The notes under the pieces are model-generated. The model was not told the origin of the DNA, did no database searches, and worked only from the letters and a program-made list of their open reading frames with translations. From NCBI GenBank assembly GCA_023411225.1, contig JAEYPA010000086.1, positions 1-12,850 of the forward strand: a stretch of 12,850 nt of DNA. The letters run 5' to 3'. Positions 7,429-12,850 of the stretch are shown here, piece by piece. The stretch comes from Bacillota bacterium. Its GTDB lineage: Bacteria > Bacillota > Clostridia > Lachnospirales > Lachnospiraceae. Positions within the stretch are counted from its first letter, which is position 1; each line of letters opens with the position of its first letter. Made by a program: the position numbers and the translations under genes.

Positions 7429-7457
7429 AGCCATATATAATACAATAGAATATGGCT
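7429..7457. repeat. GCCATAT inverted-repeat hairpin, copy A
   Basis: AGCCATAT and ATATGGCT form an 8-bp perfect stem around a 13-nt loop, 35 nt downstream of the anti-sigma stop. There is no T-run on the minus strand, so it is a poor terminator for that operon. A hairpin with the same arms and loop length occurs at 12166-12192. Confidence 0.5.
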
Positions 7458-7491
7458 TAATTTCTCCATAATTGACGAACCATACTTCACA

Positions 7492-8400
7492 CTACCATTT
7501 ATGCACACTTCTATCTTCCTTATACTGCCTATAGGAAGCCAATCCTAAAATACAGATTCCATATATGGCGATAGCAGCAATGATATTCATAATAAAATCA
7601 CGGGGTGCTGAGAATGTAACAGATCTATTTTGTAGTAATATTGCACTTATTACATAGGATAATGGTATAAAAAAAAGGAATTTACATATTCGGTCCATTA
7701 ATCTATCCTTTCTAACGAAGAACCATATCATCCCTATTAATAACGTTAGTATAAAAGCTAATCCAAAATAGTATCCCAATACTAAACGTGTCAAGACCAC
7801 AATTCCACCATTCGGATACGGATTCTCACCATATACAATCTTCATATTATCTCCTTCAGTATTTTCACAATAATAAACAGTATCAACTGCTGTTTCTGAA
7901 GATGCTACTAGAATAGAAGGTGTTGACTTCCCAAGTATTTTATCCCAAATCGATGTCCACGCCTCAATCTCCACTACATTTTTACCATTCTCTGATACAT
8001 ACCTATCAATTTTATATGCAGTTATGTCTCCGGTGAAATTAGCATACATCTCATACTTTTCATTTTTATTAACCATAATTCCGCTTTTTTCATAGGTACT
8101 ATAGATTGGTTTTGTCAAATATGAAAAGATCGCAAACATAACTAGAAAGACTATCATTGATATCAGTATTACAGCCTTCCTTTTTCTATTATAAATATTA
8201 TTTTTCATCATTTTTAATGGTATAAGTTCTTCCGATTTAATTAGAGGAGTAGGTTCCTTGCTGTTCAATAGCTCCAACTCCTGTTTACATTTCTCACATT
8301 CACTAAGATGTTCCTCTATCAATTGATTAGACTCTTTACTTGTGATTTTATCAATATAAAGTGGTAAGAGATCTTGAATCACATTGCATGATATCTTCAT
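7492..8400 (-). CDS. Zinc-binding transmembrane anti-sigma factor
   Basis: This 302-residue protein is the likely anti-sigma factor of the ECF sigma gene just upstream. Residues 1-45 form a short zf-HC2/ZAS domain with Cys5, then His31-x3-Cys35-x2-Cys38 (HLSECEKC), which in this family binds zinc and the sigma factor. A membrane span follows (about 76-95), then an outer domain (about 100-200) that could sense a signal, and three more spans (about 207-229, 238-257, 269-289). Four spans is more than the single span of many anti-sigmas. The ATG at 8400 is chosen because it directly precedes the ZAS domain, begins 2 nt after the sigma stop and has GGAGG 7 nt upstream. Longer upstream starts would overlap the sigma gene. 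The signal sensed cannot be told from sequence. Confidence 0.85.
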   Translation of the reverse strand: MKISCNVIQDLLPLYIDKITSKESNQLIEEHLSECEKCKQELELLNSKEPTPLIKSEELIPLKMMKNNIYNRKRKAVILISMIVFLVMFAIFSYLTKPIYSTYEKSGIMVNKNEKYEMYANFTGDITAYKIDRYVSENGKNVVEIEAWTSIWDKILGKSTPSILVASSETAVDTVYYCENTEGDNMKIVYGENPYPNGGIVVLTRLVLGYYFGLAFILTLLIGMIWFFVRKDRLMDRICKFLFFIPLSYVISAILLQNRSVTFSAPRDFIMNIIAAIAIYGICILGLASYRQYKEDRSVHKW

Positions 8401-8402
8401 TT

Positions 8403-8891
8403 TTATTCCTCCATTCTTCCTTTCAATTTTTTCCTTGCTCGATGATATGTAACACATGCCCAATTTTCCGTTCTACCAAAAACAGAAGCGATTTGCTTAA
8501 AACTTAATTCCTTAAAAGTGCGAAGCACAAATACCTTTTTATAGGGTTCTTCCAAATTACGTACCTTCTTACATATTTCTTCTGATGTAATTGAATCCAC
8601 AAGTTGTTTTTCTATATTAACAGCCAAATCTTCTTGTTCCAGCAAACTGTCTAATTCCACAAACCGCTTATTCTTTTTTAAATAGTCAAAATACGAATAT
8701 TTGGCGATTTGACAAAGCCAGCTATTCAGATTGCATCTTTCATCAAATTTATCAATCGCTTTAATCGCCTTAAAAAATGTCTCACTTGTTAACTCTTCTG
8801 CCAAGTGTTGATTCTGACATAATTTCAATAGATAATGATAGATACTAGAAAAATTCTCTTGATACAGTGTTTCAAAATCACGCTTTGTCAC
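8403..8891 (-). CDS. ECF-type RNA polymerase sigma factor
   Basis: This 162-residue extracytoplasmic-function sigma factor has the two expected regions. Sigma-2 spans about 5-76 (AEELTSETFFKAIKAIDKFD, then WLCQIAKYSYFDYLKK, for core binding and -10 recognition). Sigma-4 spans about 105-157 (EEPYKKVFVLR, then a helix-turn-helix ELSFKQIASVFG...VTYHRARKKLK for -35 recognition). The start is GTG with AGGAGG 7 nt upstream. The gene is followed after 2 nt by its anti-sigma factor, an arrangement that usually keeps the sigma inactive at the membrane until a signal arrives. A TGTAAG-N16-CGTC promoter just upstream suggests autoregulation. No obvious effector gene follows in the operon, so the regulon must lie elsewhere. 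Confidence 0.93.
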   Translation of the reverse strand: MTKRDFETLYQENFSSIYHYLLKLCQNQHLAEELTSETFFKAIKAIDKFDERCNLNSWLCQIAKYSYFDYLKKNKRFVELDSLLEQEDLAVNIEKQLVDSITSEEICKKVRNLEEPYKKVFVLRTFKELSFKQIASVFGRTENWACVTYHRARKKLKGRMEE

Positions 8892-8918
8892 TCACTCACC
8901 TCCTACTCCTATTTATTA

Positions 8919-8944
8919 GACGAATAAAAACAACTAATCTTACA
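8919..8944 (-). promoter_or_regulatory. ECF sigma autoregulatory promoter
   Basis: On the minus strand TGTAAG (8939-8944), 16 nt, then CGTC (8919-8922) closely resembles Bacillus ECF promoters (TGTAAC or TGAAAC, 16-17 nt, CGTC or CGAC). It ends 27 nt before the GTG start, leaving a short leader that carries the AGGAGG site. The position and the distinctive CGTC make recognition by the encoded sigma factor likely. Confidence 0.65.
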
Positions 8945-8951
8945 ACTATTT

Positions 8952-8981
8952 AAAAAAGCTATCTGCCTTTGCAAATAGCTT
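8952..8981 (-). terminator. Rho-independent terminator downstream of the acyltransferase gene
   Basis: Read on the minus strand, a 7-bp perfect stem (AAGCTAT with ATAGCTT, with three more pairs TGC/GCA inside) ends in a run of six T. It separates the acyltransferase transcript from the sigma operon promoter only a few bases away. Confidence 0.75.
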
Positions 8982-9017
8982 ATATTTATCCCACTTCTCA
9001 TCAGATTCCCCTTATTT

Positions 9018-9068
9018 TTGATATAGTTCTTAGTATTAGATTATATGTAGCCAAGCAACAATTCCATT
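9018..9068 (+). promoter_or_regulatory. Promoter-only remnant of the small-peptide cassette (copy 3)
   Basis: TATATGTAGCCAAGCAACA (9042-9060) is identical over 19 bases to the copy 2 box, and ATTCCATTTTAA after it resembles the copy 1 leader. TTGATA (9018-9023) sits 18 nt upstream of TATATG, the best -35 of the three copies. No ribosome site, peptide or terminator follows: the next base is the end of the acyltransferase stop codon on the other strand. If active, it would transcribe antisense RNA into the 3' end of that gene. Confidence 0.5.
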
Positions 9069-10099
9069 TTAAACTAGCTGACGAATACCTGGAATTCTTT
9101 TTAAGATCATAGTAATAACGGCTCCGGCCATGAATACTGCAAGTTCAAATACTACAACTGCTACCATTGGATGAGTAAAATTTATTAAATGCGTATATAT
9201 AAATTTAAAAGTTACAATTAATAAATCAGATACTAAATATATACCGAAAGTCCAACTTGCTATTGCCCTTATCCAACGTCCCCCGGAATAATTCATAAAA
9301 TAGTATTTACATAAATAAAAACATGCAATGGATGGTATTGCTGTAGTTATAAATATACGATTGTCCATAAATAAATATGATTTTGGATTTAGGTTATAGT
9401 CTTTATAGCTAAGTATAATGGAAACTACGATTGCACCTATTCCTAATATCCACATAAAACTCGCAATCTTTCTATTAATTGCTTCTTTATCTATTATCGA
9501 GTCAATATAATATCCCATTATAAAATAAATAGTATATCCTCCCACGATTGGTAACGAAAAATAACCACTATATTTAGTAAAATTAAAATAATGATTTATA
9601 ACAGGAATTGTTGCATAAAAAATACCCCATAATCCAAAAGCATATAAATAATCTCTATTTGTAAAAGTACTAATCATCTTTCTTATTAAAGGCAACATAA
9701 CTAATATGCCTAGGTATGAGTATAAATACCAAAATGCGCTTGTAATATTTTTTTGATAAATCAGTTTAAAAAATTCTTTAATACTTATAGGGGTCCCTTT
9801 AATGAAACAGTTATATAAGTAATATATAAACGAAAATAAAATAATAACAAACATTACTCTTAAAACTCTTTTTTATATAGTTCTTTATACTTTTCTTCTC
9901 TTCCTAATAAAACCGCTCCTGATATCATAAAAAATACCGGTACCGCAATTTTACATACATAGAAATATCCTATTGATAAAAACCAGGTAAATGATGGTTT
10001 AATAGATAAAAAAACCCTACTATTTGTATGATTTACAATAACTAAAAAACATGCTATTATTCTTAAAAATTCTAAATAAACTTTCTCCCTACCCTTCAT
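9069..10099 (-). pseudogene. Acyltransferase family 3 (OatA/WecH-like) membrane protein, single-base frameshift
   Basis: Two frames together make a normal acyltransferase-3 of about 345 residues, a multi-span membrane enzyme that O-acylates cell-surface sugars. The N-terminal part has MKGREKVYLEFLRII then VIVNHT with the conserved early His24, and ends KELYKKEF-stop at 9860-9862. The second frame continues KRVLRVMFVIILFSF with at least seven further hydrophobic segments to RQLV-stop at 9069. The break is in a run of six A (9869-9874 as T on the plus strand): one more A restores YKKRVLRVM. The ATG at 10099 has GGGGAG 10 nt upstream. ATG 10135, with AGAGG closer, is an alternative start. It could be a true mutation, phase variation, transcript slippage at the A-run, or a sequencing error. 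The body is otherwise undecayed, so the event is recent. Confidence 0.8.
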
Positions 10100-10171
10100 T
10101 CTTACTATTCTCCCCTTTGTTATTCTACATTTCATCTTTCCTCTTAGAATCAGTATCAAAATTTCTTACAT

Positions 10172-10187
10172 GTTAAGCTGCCTTAAC
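10172..10187. promoter_or_regulatory. Perfect dyad between acyltransferase promoter and start
   Basis: GTTAAG-CTGC-CTTAAC is a perfect 6-bp inverted repeat with a 4-nt centre. It lies 19 nt downstream of the putative -10 and 37-73 nt before the possible acyltransferase start codons. It could be an operator or a small leader hairpin; nothing identifies a binding protein. Confidence 0.3.
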
Positions 10188-10205
10188 TATTACTAAATTA
10201 ATTTC

Positions 10206-10211
10206 ATTATA
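10206..10211 (-). promoter_or_regulatory. Possible -10 box of the acyltransferase gene
   Basis: A perfect TATAAT lies on the minus strand about 105 nt upstream of ATG 10099. The region 17 nt further upstream (GTGATT) is a weak -35. The box is plausible but unproven in such AT-rich DNA. Confidence 0.3.
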
Positions 10212-10288
10212 AACTAATAAAGTAAAACAATCACGTACAATCTCATTCATTACAAAGCAATATTATTCATATCATCCATCTGATAACA

Positions 10289-10307
10289 TATATGTAGCCA
10301 AGCAACA
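10289..10307 (+). promoter_or_regulatory. Conserved promoter-like box of small-peptide cassette, copy 2
   Basis: TATATGTAGCCAAGCAACA is identical to the copy 3 box at 9042 and shares 14 bases exactly with copy 1. ATCTGATA precedes it at 10278, as in copy 1. Together with 9042-9060 it forms a 19-bp direct repeat flanking the acyltransferase gene. Confidence 0.5.
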
Positions 10308-10348
10308 CTACACCTTTACTTTTAGTTCCTAATAAAGAAGGTGATTTT

Positions 10349-10456
10349 ATTTCAATCTCTGATTTTATGTCATTACTCATGGTGATTTGTAATTTCATTG
10401 AAATTATCTTATCCCTGTTAATGCTCATTGTTATGATTATTAAACTAAAAAAATAA
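10349..10456 (+). CDS. 35-residue hydrophobic peptide, candidate type I toxin (cassette copy 2), apparent ATT start
   Basis: Aligned with copy 1 by its ribosome site (AAGGTGATTTT), the start codon position is ATT instead of ATG. From there the peptide reads (M)SISDFMSLLMVIC, NFIEIILSLLML, IVMIIKLKK. It has the same design as copy 1: a short polar start, one long membrane span and a lysine-rich end, but is six residues longer. Shared spots include S at position 2, the FIEII/FLELI block and the final lysines. The next ATG (10367) would give 28 residues but lies too far (about 20 nt) from the ribosome site. ATT is a rare, weak start, so output may be deliberately low or the copy may be silenced. 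Flanking blocks and terminator match copy 1. The toxin role is inferred. Confidence 0.55.
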   Translation: MSISDFMSLLMVICNFIEIILSLLMLIVMIIKLKK

Positions 10457-10460
10457 TCTG

Positions 10461-10518
10461 AGGATAAGTATTAAGGTAATGGGGGATACGAAAGTAATGA
10501 ATTATAGTGTTCTTGGCG
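10461..10518 (+). other. Conserved 3' untranslated block of cassette copy 2
   Basis: It contains GGATAAGTATT, TACGAAAGTA (10487-10496), GAATT and TCTTGGCGGG in the same order and nearly the same spacing as copy 1 (24 against 25 nt between the first two motifs). On the minus strand a TATAAT occurs at 10502-10507, which could start an antisense RNA, but no fitting -35 lies upstream and copy 1 does not keep the box. Confidence 0.5.
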
Positions 10519-10553
10519 GGCAAGGGAGCCTACACTCCCTTGCCTTTATTATT
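10519..10553 (+). terminator. Terminator of small-peptide cassette copy 2
   Basis: A perfect 10-bp stem (GGCAAGGGAG with CTCCCTTGCC) with a 6-nt loop is followed by TTTATTATT. It is homologous to 5342-5376. Confidence 0.9.
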
Positions 10554-10559
10554 GCCTAT

Positions 10560-10890
10560 TATAACTAAGTTAATCTTAATTACTCTTATTTTTGAAGCAC
10601 CTATAAACGATAGTAGAATGGACCAAATATAAATATCATAATCTGTATCGAAATACTTTTCTTGTAAATGTTCTGATATTTCTATCTCATATATGCCCCA
10701 CTCATTTTGATAAAATGCATATAGTTTGCTATTTTTTCTTTTATACTTCGATTAAAACATTCACGAGCTTCGTCCCCTTCTATTCCCTCTAATATTTATT
10801 CGAAAATAAAGTACTTCTCACACGCTCTCTGTTACTTATGGCACGATTCTCTGCATCATATATAAAGGAGAGCCTTCGCTTTTTACCTGT
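10560..10890 (-). pseudogene. Decayed ORF of unrecognised family
   Basis: Three overlapping minus-strand frames read like one broken protein: KKRRLSFIYDAENRAISNRE... to a stop at 10789; then ILEGIEGDEARECFNRSIKE... to a stop at 10682; then KLYAFYQNEWGIYEIEISEH, LQEKYFDTDYDIYIWSILLS onward. Composition is protein-like in each, but no start codon with a ribosome site exists and two frameshifts are required. The first part abuts and slightly overlaps the end of the amidohydrolase gene. The last frame stays open through the terminator of cassette copy 2, so its true end is uncertain. I do not recognise the family. Apart from this, nothing else is seen in 10560-10880. Confidence 0.4.
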
Positions 10891-12073
10891 CACTATGATT
10901 TTTTAACCATTGAATTGCACTATAGGCATGGATTGCCGCACCTGTTGGCAAGATTTCCTCGTTAAACACAACACTTGGGTGATGCATTGGGTATCCAAAT
11001 TCCGGATTTTCCTCTTTGGTTCCAGCTCCAAGCATTAGATACATTGATGGCACCTCATAGGTGAAGGATGCAAAATCCTCTGAACCCATGCCACTTCCTC
11101 GATAAGAGATTACTGATTGTTCTCCAACGATTTCTTTGATGTATCCACCAATCTCATTGGCCATATTCTCATTATTGATTAAAGGTGGTACGGAAGCAAC
11201 TTCCTCTATCGTCGCATTTCCTCGAAACATCTTTCCGGTTGAAGATACAATCTCCTCCATTCTCTGATAGATAAATTCACCCATTTCTTTCTTATGATAT
11301 CGAATGGTACCTTCCATAATAACGTCTTTCGGAATCACATTATGAGTCTCTCCACCTACAAACTTTCCAACAGTTATTACTACAGATTCCGTTGCAGAAA
11401 TCTCACGGGTGATAATCTCCTGGATGGCTAAATAGATATGTGCAGCAATATTTATTGGATCCACACCTGTCTCTGGCATTGCTCCGTGACAGCTTGTCCC
11501 CTCTACTACTATTCGAAAAACTGTACACCCCGCAATACTAGTACCTAATCCATAAAGAACCTCATTCGTAGGTGTTCCGGAATGCACATGCATAGCCATG
11601 GCTGCATCAACCTTTGGATTTTCAAGGACTCCTGCTTTAATCATATTCTTTGCCCCTTTAAATCCTTCCTCATTTGGCTGAAATACTAATTTCACAGTGC
11701 CTTGAATCTCATTTTGATACTCTTTTAGTAATTTAGCTGCTCCTAAAAGCATTGCTGTATGCATATCGTGTCCACAGGCATGCATGTTTCCATTCGTTGA
11801 CTTAAAGGGACAGTTGGTTTCTTCTGTAACCGGTAAAGAATCCATATCAGCTCTTAATAAGATTACTTTTCCTTCTTTTTTCCCTTCAATCGTCATAACA
11901 ATACCACTCTCACATATCTCAGTTGGCTTATATCCATATTCTCTAAGTCTATTCATTACATACTCTTTTGTAATTGGCAGATGATCTCCAACTTCTGGAT
12001 TTGCATGAATTTCTCTTCGAATATGAATGAGCTCATCTTGCATCTTTTTTGCACTTTCTAGAATATAATTCAT
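10883..12073 (-). CDS. M20D-family metallo-amidohydrolase (N-acyl amino acid or hippurate hydrolase type)
   Basis: This intact 396-residue zinc- or manganese-dependent peptidase/amidohydrolase removes acyl groups from N-acyl amino acids or related amides in the cytoplasm. Metal-site motifs are HACGHD (Cys100, His102), QPNEEG (Glu135/Glu136), MHVHSG (His162/His164) and the C-terminal MHHPS (His364/His365). EGTSCHGAMPETGVDP lies in the dimerisation (lid) domain insert. Length matches the M20D family. The ATG at 12073 is chosen because AAAGGAG lies 7 nt upstream. A TTG two codons earlier would be almost on top of that site. Exact substrate is not readable: relatives include hippurate hydrolase, auxin-conjugate hydrolase and N-acetyl-diaminopimelate deacetylase. 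It appears to be a single-gene unit between two pseudogenes. Confidence 0.92.
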   Translation of the reverse strand: MNYILESAKKMQDELIHIRREIHANPEVGDHLPITKEYVMNRLREYGYKPTEICESGIVMTIEGKKEGKVILLRADMDSLPVTEETNCPFKSTNGNMHACGHDMHTAMLLGAAKLLKEYQNEIQGTVKLVFQPNEEGFKGAKNMIKAGVLENPKVDAAMAMHVHSGTPTNEVLYGLGTSIAGCTVFRIVVEGTSCHGAMPETGVDPINIAAHIYLAIQEIITREISATESVVITVGKFVGGETHNVIPKDVIMEGTIRYHKKEMGEFIYQRMEEIVSSTGKMFRGNATIEEVASVPPLINNENMANEIGGYIKEIVGEQSVISYRGSGMGSEDFASFTYEVPSMYLMLGAGTKEENPEFGYPMHHPSVVFNEEILPTGAAIHAYSAIQWLKNHSDR

Positions 12074-12099
12074 ACTCAATCTCCTTTCATTTGATATTT

Positions 12100-12128
12100 A
12101 GTATGTGATATATTAAAGAAAATAACAA
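12100..12128 (-). promoter_or_regulatory. Possible sigmaA promoter of the amidohydrolase gene
   Basis: On the minus strand TTGTTA (12123-12128), a 17-nt spacer and CATACT (12100-12105) lie 27 nt before the ATG. Each hexamer matches the consensus at 4 of 6 positions with ideal spacing. Confidence 0.35.
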
Positions 12129-12165
12129 CTTGATACACTTTGCACAAATAAGTATTCCTTATTGC

Positions 12166-12192
12166 GCCATATGTCTGTATTTCTTATATGGC
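12166..12192. repeat. GCCATAT inverted-repeat hairpin, copy B
   Basis: GCCATAT and ATATGGC form a perfect 7-bp stem with a 13-nt loop, in the gap between the SDR remnant and the amidohydrolase gene. It has the same arms and loop length as the hairpin at 7429-7457. The loop sequences differ but are loosely alike in one orientation. Confidence 0.4.
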
Positions 12193-12227
12193 AAATGGTA
12201 AGTGGAGTCCTTTTTCCATTGATTCTT

Positions 12228-12636
12228 TTATTCTAAAATGACGCATCCTGCTTTATCAGAACAAATAAAGAGCACCATATTGGAAATATCTTCAGACGTT
12301 CCAACTCTGCCAACTGGTTGCTGCAATGCATCTGCCCCTTCATAAACTGTCCCTTCTGTATCAATCCATCCTGGTGAAATCGAATTAACTCTTACTTTTC
12401 CTGAAAGACTAACCGCTAAGGAATGCGTTAAAGCAGCAATACCACCTTTTGCACAAGTATAGCTTTCTGTTTGTGGTTGACTCATCCGGTCTCTGGAAGA
12501 AGATATATTAATGATTACCCTCCTTGATGTCAATCACAACTGTAGTTACACCCTCTTTTTGAAATTGTTTCGCTATTGTTTTTCCAATTCCATGTGCTCC
12601 GCCAGTAATCACAGCAACTTTTCTATCCTTTTTCAT
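12228..12636 (-). pseudogene. Short-chain dehydrogenase/reductase with large internal deletion and lost C-terminus
   Basis: An ATG at 12636 with GAGG 7 nt upstream begins MKKDRKVAVITGGAHGIGKT, the classic SDR dinucleotide-binding TGGxxGIG, and runs to VVIDIKEGNH-stop. The sequence then switches frame into RRVIINISSSRDR, ESYTCAKGG (catalytic Ser and the YxxxK pair), VRVNSISPGWIDTEG and VGRVGTSEDISNMVLFICSD, ending AGCVILE-stop at 12228. SDRs are normally about 250 residues. Here about 80 residues between the cofactor strand and the catalytic Ser are missing, and the usual C-terminal tail after SDKAG is replaced. The enzyme cannot be made intact. Its substrate is unknown. Confidence 0.85.
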
Positions 12637-12671
12637 CCTCTAACCTCATTCCATAAGTTTTATATAATCCT

Positions 12672-12696
12672 TTGATTTAAGCAAACTTTTAATCAA
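12672..12696. repeat. Inverted repeat upstream of the SDR remnant
   Basis: TTGATT and AATCAA arms (6 bp, with AAG/CTT pairing further in) form a small hairpin 36 nt upstream of the SDR ATG. It could be an old operator or leader structure. Nothing else was seen between 12640 and 12805. Confidence 0.25.
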
Positions 12697-12805
12697 CGTA
12701 CGCTATCACACTTCTTATCCCAATATATTATATACACTACAAATCTGTAACAACACTTACCTACCAAATTCAATTATTTACTCTTTTCTTTAGAAGATTG
12801 CATAC

Positions 12806-12850
12806 ATCGAGTAGGAGGGAGTGACTAACTCCCGTCCTCTCACCACACCG
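12806..12850 (-). mobile_element. 3' end of a group II intron (domain VI), rest beyond the right edge
   Basis: On the minus strand the window begins CGGTGTGGTGAGAGGACGGG and ends TCCCTCCTACTCGAT, the typical 3' terminus of bacterial group II introns. GAG-AGGA-C-GGGAGT pairs with ACTCCC-TCCT-A-CTC, leaving one unpaired A at 12812, seven nucleotides before the intron end, exactly where the branch-point adenosine belongs. The intron ends in AT (AY rule) at 12806 and the 3' exon starts GTATGC. Domain V and any reverse-transcriptase gene would lie to the right. These retroelements move by retrohoming. It is in the same orientation as the SDR remnant. Confidence 0.75.

Noticed and set aside
7429..7457. 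Terminator of the sigma/anti-sigma operon
   Set aside because: The stem has no T-run on the minus strand.
9864..9880. Programmed -1 ribosomal frameshift in the acyltransferase gene
   Set aside because: The zero-frame heptamer is T-AAA-AAA, not A-AAA-AAG, and no stimulatory structure is evident. Such membrane enzymes are not known to need frameshifting.
10497..10545. Antisense RNA promoter for cassette copy 2 (TATAAT on the minus strand at 10502-10507)
   Set aside because: There is no suitable -35 at 16-18 nt and the box is not kept in copy 1, so it is mentioned only as a possibility.

Overview
The window is AT-rich, compact, low-GC Gram-positive DNA. Strong AGGAGG-type ribosome sites, occasional TTG/GTG starts, a GPH sugar symporter paired with a GH36 alpha-galactosidase, a GH25-LysM protein behind a sporulation-type promoter, and an ECF sigma/anti-sigma pair suggest a spore-forming Clostridia member, probably Lachnospiraceae-like. 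The taxonomy is an inference from gene style only.

Layout. Positions 1-3435 (minus): galactoside operon, with GH36 alpha-galactosidase overlapping the start of a MelB-like symporter that runs off the left edge. Positions 3584-4872 (plus): a GH25-like protein with three LysM repeats, a sigmaE/sigmaK-like promoter and a good terminator; its catalytic Glu position is Gly. Positions 4873-5689: a decayed stretch with a GNAT acetyltransferase remnant, a complete small-hydrophobic-peptide cassette on the plus strand (copy 1), and a MATE efflux remnant. Positions 5795-7400 (minus): a 474-residue protein of unrecognised family preceded by a tiny ORF or remnant. Positions 7492-8944 (minus): ECF sigma factor and its zinc-binding membrane anti-sigma factor, with a likely autoregulated ECF promoter. 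Positions 9018-10307: an acyltransferase-3 gene broken by a frameshift, flanked by two direct copies of a 19-bp cassette promoter sequence. Positions 10289-10553 (plus): the second full small-peptide cassette (copy 2). Positions 10560-10890: an unrecognised decayed ORF. Positions 10883-12073 (minus): M20 amidohydrolase. Positions 12228-12636 (minus): SDR pseudogene. Positions 12806-12850 (minus): the 3' end (domain VI) of a group II intron that continues off the right edge.

The most interesting element is the repeated small-peptide cassette. Two diverged copies about 5.2 kb apart share, in the same order, a promoter-like box (TATATGTAGCCAAG), a roughly 45-50 nt leader, an AGGTGATT ribosome site, a 29- or 35-residue single-span hydrophobic peptide, a conserved 3' untranslated block (GATAAGTATT, then TACGAAAGTA, then TCTTGG) and a near-identical strong terminator. 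A third, promoter-only remnant lies against the acyltransferase stop codon. The architecture resembles type I toxin-antitoxin loci with holin-like or TxpA-like toxins, but no antisense RNA promoter could be proved by eye. Both full copies sit among broken genes of opposite orientation. No tRNA, rRNA or CRISPR was seen.
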